From assembly GCF_026011795.1 (NCBI RefSeq), contig NZ_BRVS01000024.1:1-64000 (forward strand): 64,000 nt of DNA, read 5' to 3'. Of the stretch, positions 60,007 through 64,000 are shown in pieces (position 1 is the stretch's first letter; the number at the start of each line of letters is the position of its first letter). The notes under the pieces are model-generated. The model did no database searches and was not told the origin of the DNA. It was given only the letters and a program-made list of their open reading frames with translations. Source of the stretch: Arthrobacter mangrovi. Lineage in GTDB: Bacteria; Actinomycetota; Actinomycetes; Actinomycetales; Micrococcaceae. Both the position numbers and the translations under genes were made by a program.

Positions 60007-60258
60007 GACTCTATGACTCCTAGTGACGATTGGAATCTCCCGAACTCCTTGGAATTCCAGGTCTTCCGAGTCCCGTCACGGACTGGCTGTTAGCGGAACT
60101 TGGTCCGTATAACTAGTCTCTGGATCTTTGGTGTTCGTTCCCGCATCTTTTGGGGGATGCGTATAGATATTTATACTCGCATGCAAGCCGACACGCCATA
60201 GGTTTCGTGCTTTTTTCCGCAGGAAATGCTCCGGCGTGCCGACAGTCCGACGTTAGTC
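60007..60258. other. AT-richer spacer between convergent valS and DsbA-fold genes
   Basis: About 250 bp with markedly lower G+C than its surroundings and no supported gene. It contains a near-palindrome TGCGTATAGATATTTATAC at 60158-60176 continuing to TCGCA, a small hairpin CGCATC/GATGCG at about 60142-60161, and a T6 run near 60212. No transposase fragment or known RNA was recognised. Confidence 0.5.
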
Positions 60259-60879
60259 CTAGTCGAACTCGGGGCTGGTGGTGCGCGACCGCTTGATTTC
60301 GTAGAAGTACGGGAAACCGGCGAGGGCGACGGCCCCGTCGAAGATCCGGCCCGCGTCCTCCCCACGTGGGATCCTGGTCAGCACCGGCCCGAAGAAGGCA
60401 GTGCCGTTGAACGACACGACCGGGGTCCCGACCTCGTCGCCCACCAGCGAGATGCCCTCTTCGTGGCTGGCCCGCAGCTGCTCGTCGTACTCCGTCGAGG
60501 TGGCGTAGTCGGCCAGCCCGGCCGGCAGGCCCGCTTCTTCCAAAGCCGCCGCGATGACGGCCGAGGTGTCCTTGTTGCCTTCATTGTGGGTGCGTGTGCC
60601 CATCGCGTCGTAAAGCTTCTTGACGTACTCGTTGCCGTGCAGCTCACGCGCCGCGATGATCACGCGGACGGGACCCCAAGCCGACTTCAGGAATTCCTTG
60701 TAGTTGTCCGGCAGCTCGTCGCGGCCGTCATTCAGCACCGCCAGGCTCATCACGTGCCACTCGACCTTGATGTCGCGTACCTGCTCGACCTCCAGGATCC
60801 AGCGGGACGTGATCCACGCAAACGGGCAGGCCGGGTCGAACCAGAAGTCAACGGTCGAAACGTCGGTGCTTGCGGACAT
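60259..60879 (-). CDS. DsbA-fold protein, mycothiol-dependent nitroreductase-like (Rv2466c family)
   Basis: A 206-residue thioredoxin/DsbA-fold protein closely patterned on M. tuberculosis Rv2466c: [20 protein letters not shown] at the start, [26 protein letters not shown] and [17 protein letters not shown]. Rv2466c uses mycothiol to reduce substrates. The active site here is CPFA, so the second cysteine of CXXC (CPWC in Rv2466c) is alanine, giving a one-cysteine site. GAGGAG precedes the ATG. It lies 51 nt beyond the clpX stop in the same orientation. Confidence 0.88.
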   Translation of the reverse strand: MSASTDVSTVDFWFDPACPFAWITSRWILEVEQVRDIKVEWHVMSLAVLNDGRDELPDNYKEFLKSAWGPVRVIIAARELHGNEYVKKLYDAMGTRTHNEGNKDTSAVIAAALEEAGLPAGLADYATSTEYDEQLRASHEEGISLVGDEVGTPVVSFNGTAFFGPVLTRIPRGEDAGRIFDGAVALAGFPYFYEIKRSRTTSPEFD

Positions 60880-60930
60880 GGTGGAACTCCTCGGGTGCAG
60901 TGAGTGTTTGTATTCCTGCCTGGTGCCAGG

Positions 60931-62223
60931 CTAGGCGGACTTGTTCCTGCGTTTGGCAACCACGTCATGCGAGATCAAGGTGGGCGATCCCTTGCTGGTC
61001 ACCACGTCAGCGGTGATTACCACGGACGCGATGTCGTCCCGGCTCGGGAGGTCGAACATGACGGGAAGCAGGGCCTCTTCGATGATGGCGCGCAGGCCGC
61101 GGGCCCCCGTCCCCCGTTCCAAGGCCAGGTCCGCCACGGCCTCAAGGGCATCCGTTTCGAAGGAGAGCTCGACACCATCCAGGTGGAACATCTTCTGGTA
61201 CTGCTTGATCAGCGCGTTCTTCGGTTCCGTCAGGATCTGGATCAGTGCCTGGCGGTCCAGGTTCGAGACCGTCGTGATGACGGGAAGCCGGCCGATGAAC
61301 TCCGGGATCAGGCCGAACTTGAGCAGGTCCTCCGGCATGACTTCGCCGTAGGAGTCCTTATCCTTGCTGGCGTCGCTGAGCGGGGCCCCGAAGCCGATTC
61401 CCTTGCGGCCGGCACGGGACCCGATGATTTCCTCCAGCCCGGCAAAGGCTCCGGCCACGATGAACAGGACGTTCGTCGTGTCGATCTGGATGAACTCCTG
61501 GTGCGGATGCTTGCGCCCGCCCTGCGGCGGAACCGATGCAACGGTGCCCTCGAGGATCTTCAGCAGCGCCTGCTGGACACCCTCCCCGGACACATCGCGG
61601 GTGATCGATGGATTTTCGCTCTTGCGGGAGATCTTGTCGATCTCGTCGATGTAGATGATGCCCTGCTCGGCCTTCTTCACATCGTAATCGGCCGCCTGGA
61701 TCAGCTTGAGCAGGATGTTCTCCACATCCTCGCCGACATAGCCGGCCTCAGTCAGGGCGGTCGCGTCCGCGACGGCGAACGGAACGTTGAGGCGGCGCGC
61801 CAGGGTCTGGGCCAGGTAGGTTTTGCCGCAGCCCGTGGGGCCGATCAGCAGGATGTTCGACTTGGCGACCTCGACGTCTTCCAGCGGGCTGGCATCGGAG
61901 AGGTTCGCGGAGCCTTTCGGAGCGTGGCCGGACTGTATGCGCTTGTAGTGGTTGTAGACCGCGACGGCCAGGGCCCGCTTGGCCGGCTCCTGCCCGATGA
62001 CGTATTCCTGCAGGAAATCGAAGATCTCCCGAGGCTTCGGCAGCTCGAACGAGCCGAGGTCCGCGACCTCCGAGAGTTCTTCCTCGATGATCTCGTTGCA
62101 GAGTTCGATGCATTCGTCGCAGATGTAGACGCCGGGGCCGGCAATCAGTTTCCGGACTTGCTTCTGGCTTTTGCCGCAGAAAGAGCACTTGAGCAGATCA
62201 GCGCTCTCGCCAATGCGAGCCAT
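60931..62223 (-). CDS. clpX: ATP-dependent Clp protease ATP-binding subunit ClpX
   Basis: A 430-residue AAA+ unfoldase. The N-terminal zinc-binding domain has [11 protein letters not shown] and CDECIELC. Walker A is [18 protein letters not shown] near residue 122, Walker B is [10 protein letters not shown] near 180, and the ClpP-docking loop lies near IGFGAPL. It feeds unfolded substrates to the ClpP1P2 chamber. AAAGGGGA precedes the ATG. It is separated from clpP2 by 190 bp with a hairpin, so it may have its own promoter. Confidence 0.97.
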   Translation of the reverse strand: MARIGESADLLKCSFCGKSQKQVRKLIAGPGVYICDECIELCNEIIEEELSEVADLGSFELPKPREIFDFLQEYVIGQEPAKRALAVAVYNHYKRIQSGHAPKGSANLSDASPLEDVEVAKSNILLIGPTGCGKTYLAQTLARRLNVPFAVADATALTEAGYVGEDVENILLKLIQAADYDVKKAEQGIIYIDEIDKISRKSENPSITRDVSGEGVQQALLKILEGTVASVPPQGGRKHPHQEFIQIDTTNVLFIVAGAFAGLEEIIGSRAGRKGIGFGAPLSDASKDKDSYGEVMPEDLLKFGLIPEFIGRLPVITTVSNLDRQALIQILTEPKNALIKQYQKMFHLDGVELSFETDALEAVADLALERGTGARGLRAIIEEALLPVMFDLPSRDDIASVVITADVVTSKGSPTLISHDVVAKRRNKSA

Positions 62224-62357
62224 ATTCGGTCCCCTTTACCTGGTCCTACTGGAGATGGTCAACCCCCGGGACATCCTCGACGGATACCCGATTCGAGCGG
62301 TGGAGGCTGCTGACTAGCTTCCACTCTAAATCACTTCACTGACAGTTTCAGTAACCC

Positions 62358-62395
62358 GATGGCCCGCGGGGCGATGTTACGCACCGCGGGCCATC
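62358..62395. terminator. Hairpin between clpP2 and clpX
   Basis: GATGGCCCGCGG pairs perfectly with CCGCGGGCCATC over 12 bp with a 14-nt loop, 20 nt beyond the clpP2 stop. No T-run follows on the minus strand. It should end or attenuate the clpP1P2 message before clpX. A weak TAGAGT -10 box lies further on (near 62326), ahead of clpX. Confidence 0.7.
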
Positions 62396-62415
62396 CGGCT
62401 ACCTGCACACAACAG

Positions 62416-63090
62416 CTAGGCTTTGTTGATCGCCGGCTTATTGATCTTGCGGGAATCCAGCACCTGGTCGATCAGGCCGTAGGACAGGGCATCCTCGGCG
62501 GTCAGGATCTTGTCCCGCTCGATGTCCTGGTTGATCTCGGCGGAGGTCTTGCCGCTGTGCAGCGCGAGGGTGTCCTCCAGCCAGGTGCGCATACGCATGA
62601 CCTCGGCGGCCTGGATTTCCAGGTCGGAAGCCTGGCCCCGCTCGCCGCCGCCCAGCGCCGGCTGGTGGATCAGTACTCGGGCGTTCGGCAGCGCGAGCCG
62701 CTTGCCGGGGGTGCCGGCCGCGAGCAGCACAGCCGCTGCGCTGGCCGCCTGGCCGAGGCAGACCGTCTGGATTTCCGGACGGATGTACTGCATCGTGTCG
62801 TAGATCGCCGTCATCGCCGTGAAGGAGCCGCCCGGCGAATTGATGTAGAGGGTGATATCCCTGTCCGGGTCCGTCGACTCGAGCACCAGCAGCTGGGCCA
62901 TGATGTCGTCGGCCGAGGCATCGTCCACCTGGACGCCGAGGAAGATGATGCGGTCCTCGAACAGCTTGGTGTACGGATCCTGGCGCTTGAAGCCGTACGG
63001 CGTCCGCTCCTCGAACTGGGGCAGGACGTAGCGGCTGGTGGGTAGGTTGCCGGCGTAGCCGCCGGCTGCGGCTGCGAAGTTGGGGGTCAT
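62416..63090 (-). CDS. clpP2: ATP-dependent Clp protease proteolytic subunit 2
   Basis: A 224-residue serine protease subunit. INSPGGS lies near residue 84, the catalytic serine is in [11 protein letters not shown] near 112, the histidine in [12 protein letters not shown] near 137, and the aspartate near [15 protein letters not shown]. Of the two ATGs at 63096 and 63090, the second has AGGAG at proper spacing. In actinobacteria ClpP1 and ClpP2 form a mixed two-ring chamber. It follows clpP1 by 52 nt. Confidence 0.96.
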   Translation of the reverse strand: MTPNFAAAAGGYAGNLPTSRYVLPQFEERTPYGFKRQDPYTKLFEDRIIFLGVQVDDASADDIMAQLLVLESTDPDRDITLYINSPGGSFTAMTAIYDTMQYIRPEIQTVCLGQAASAAAVLLAAGTPGKRLALPNARVLIHQPALGGGERGQASDLEIQAAEVMRMRTWLEDTLALHSGKTSAEINQDIERDKILTAEDALSYGLIDQVLDSRKINKPAINKA

Positions 63091-63142
63091 GTTCATGCTC
63101 CTGCTTGTGAAGGTCTGGAAGGAAGTCGGCTGCCAGCCGCCG

Positions 63143-63769
63143 TCACGAATCCTGGGACGTCCCGCCGCCGCCGGTCACCCCGCCGGCGTGGGCCGAGATG
63201 TGGTCGAAGAAGCCGTACTCCAGACCCTCCTCGGCCGTGAACCACTTGTCCCGGTCATTGTCTTTGAGGATCTGCTCGACCGACTGCCCGGTCTGCTCGG
63301 CCGTCAGTTCCGCCATCACGCGCTTCATGTGGAGGATCAGCTCGGCCTGGATCTTGATGTCCGACGCGGTTCCACCGATGCCGCCGGAAGGCTGGTGCAT
63401 CAGGATGCGGGCATGCGGAGTGGCATAGCGCTTGCCCTTGGTTCCGGACGAGAGCAGGAACTGCCCCATCGATGCGGCCAGGCCCGTGGCCACCGTGACG
63501 ACGTCGTTCGGAATGAACTGCATCGTGTCGTAGATCGCCATGCCCGCCGTGACGGAACCGCCCGGAGAGTTGATGTACAGGTAGATGTCCTTCTCCGGGT
63601 TTTCCGCCGAGAGCAGGAGCAGCTGGGAGCAGATGGCGTTGGCGTTTTCGTCGCGCACCTCGGAGCCCAGCCAGATGATGCGCTCTTTGAGCAGCCTGTT
63701 GTAGATGTAGTCTTCGCGGCTGGCCGGATCGACCGTAGCCATCATCGGAGTGGCGGATTCATTCGACAT
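63143..63769 (-). CDS. clpP1: ATP-dependent Clp protease proteolytic subunit 1
   Basis: A 208-residue ClpP paralogue. [20 protein letters not shown] lies near residue 67, the catalytic serine is in [11 protein letters not shown] near 98, and the histidine in [14 protein letters not shown] near 122. The aspartate is in [15 protein letters not shown]. The start has GAGAGG about 11 nt upstream; ATGs 8-9 codons later are alternatives. It is the first gene of the clpP1-clpP2 pair and lies behind a ClgR-type operator. Confidence 0.96.
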   Translation of the reverse strand: MSNESATPMMATVDPASREDYIYNRLLKERIIWLGSEVRDENANAICSQLLLLSAENPEKDIYLYINSPGGSVTAGMAIYDTMQFIPNDVVTVATGLAASMGQFLLSSGTKGKRYATPHARILMHQPSGGIGGTASDIKIQAELILHMKRVMAELTAEQTGQSVEQILKDNDRDKWFTAEEGLEYGFFDHISAHAGGVTGGGGTSQDS

Positions 63770-63884
63770 GCTGAAATACCTCTCGCTTCTTCCCCGGGCA
63801 GTTACCGTTGTCGCGGGCCCTCGGGGCGTTTACTTACTTGGACAGTAACGTGTTCGGCTGCCCGATTCCTCCCTGACGCCGCAC

Positions 63885-63902
63885 TGTTCGCTGACGGCGC
63901 AT
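63885..63902. promoter_or_regulatory. ClgR-type operator upstream of clpP1P2
   Basis: CGCTGACGGCG at 63889-63899 matches the core CGCYNANRGCG reported for the ClgR regulator of actinobacteria, with TGTT before it also fitting. It lies about 120 bp before the clpP1 start. ClgR activates clp protease genes under proteolytic stress. No gene is visible in the remaining 230 bp to the window edge; trigger factor often lies further upstream in relatives. Confidence 0.55.
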
Positions 63903-64000
63903 CGGGCCCGCCACAGGGCGGACGGCCGCCCGGCATGCAGCAGGATAACGACGCCGGGGCGCGCCCGCGAGCCATCAAGGAGGCGTTAAAGCGGCGGACC

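Noticed and set aside
63770-64000. Trigger factor gene expected upstream of clpP1
   Set aside because: No coding frame is present in these 230 bp. If the gene is there it lies beyond the window.

Overview
The window is chromosomal DNA of a high-GC actinobacterium, most like Arthrobacter or a close relative in the Micrococcaceae. The evidence is very G+C-rich third codon positions, mycothiol-linked enzymes at both ends, two ClpP paralogues, a LysX fusion, an actinobacterial assimilatory sulfate reduction cluster, and the order rplU-rpmA-obg-proB-proA-nadD-rsfS. I see no prophage, transposase, CRISPR array or rRNA.

Layout. 1-0.8 kb: end of an S-(hydroxymethyl)mycothiol dehydrogenase gene and a coupled metallo-hydrolase (formaldehyde detoxification). 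0.85-7 kb: DUF4262 gene, a DUF1345 remnant, the operon DUF427-lipoate ligase-lysX, and a ribonuclease Z gene. 7-10.3 kb: a minus-strand LuxR-type regulator, a PQ-loop-like membrane protein and a winged-helix methyltransferase. 10.4-13.4 kb: an exported Ser/Thr/Pro/Ala-rich protein under a c-di-AMP (ydaO-type) riboswitch, divergent from a secreted Fn3-nuclease. 13.4-16.6 kb: SulP transporter and CPA1 antiporter. 16.6-20.7 kb: class Ib ribonucleotide reductase operon nrdHIEF with NrdR boxes and DnaA-box-like sites upstream. 21.2-24 kb: LysR regulator and a second SulP. 24.1-24.3 kb: two tRNA-Ala(GGC) genes.

24.4-32.2 kb is one long minus-strand housekeeping run: rplU, rpmA, obg, proB, proA, a small membrane protein, nadD, a membrane-anchored unknown and rsfS. 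32.3-34 kb is a ThiD-TenA fusion gene behind a TPP riboswitch. Then come rne/rng, a VKOR-family gene on the plus strand, and the run ileS-folC-DUF4233-ndk behind a T-box with an AUC (Ile) specifier codon. 44.7-56 kb is a tightly coupled sulfur assimilation operon: sirohydrochlorin chelatase, sulfite reductase, cysH, cysD, cysN, a sulfonate/nitrate-type ABC transporter, a CysG-like siroheme enzyme and a ferredoxin-NADP reductase. It supplies siroheme, electrons, activated sulfate and uptake together. 56-64 kb holds an SDR, DUF488, valS, a mycothiol-type DsbA-fold protein, and clpP1-clpP2-clpX with a ClgR-type operator upstream.

Most of the window is core metabolism. The least described parts are the c-di-AMP riboswitch in front of a protein of unknown function (10.5-11.6 kb), the LuxR/PQ-loop/methyltransferase cluster (7-10.3 kb), a recurring TACGACGGCGG hairpin, and the membrane-anchored unknown between nadD and rsfS. 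All family assignments come from reading the sequence by eye. No database search was run.
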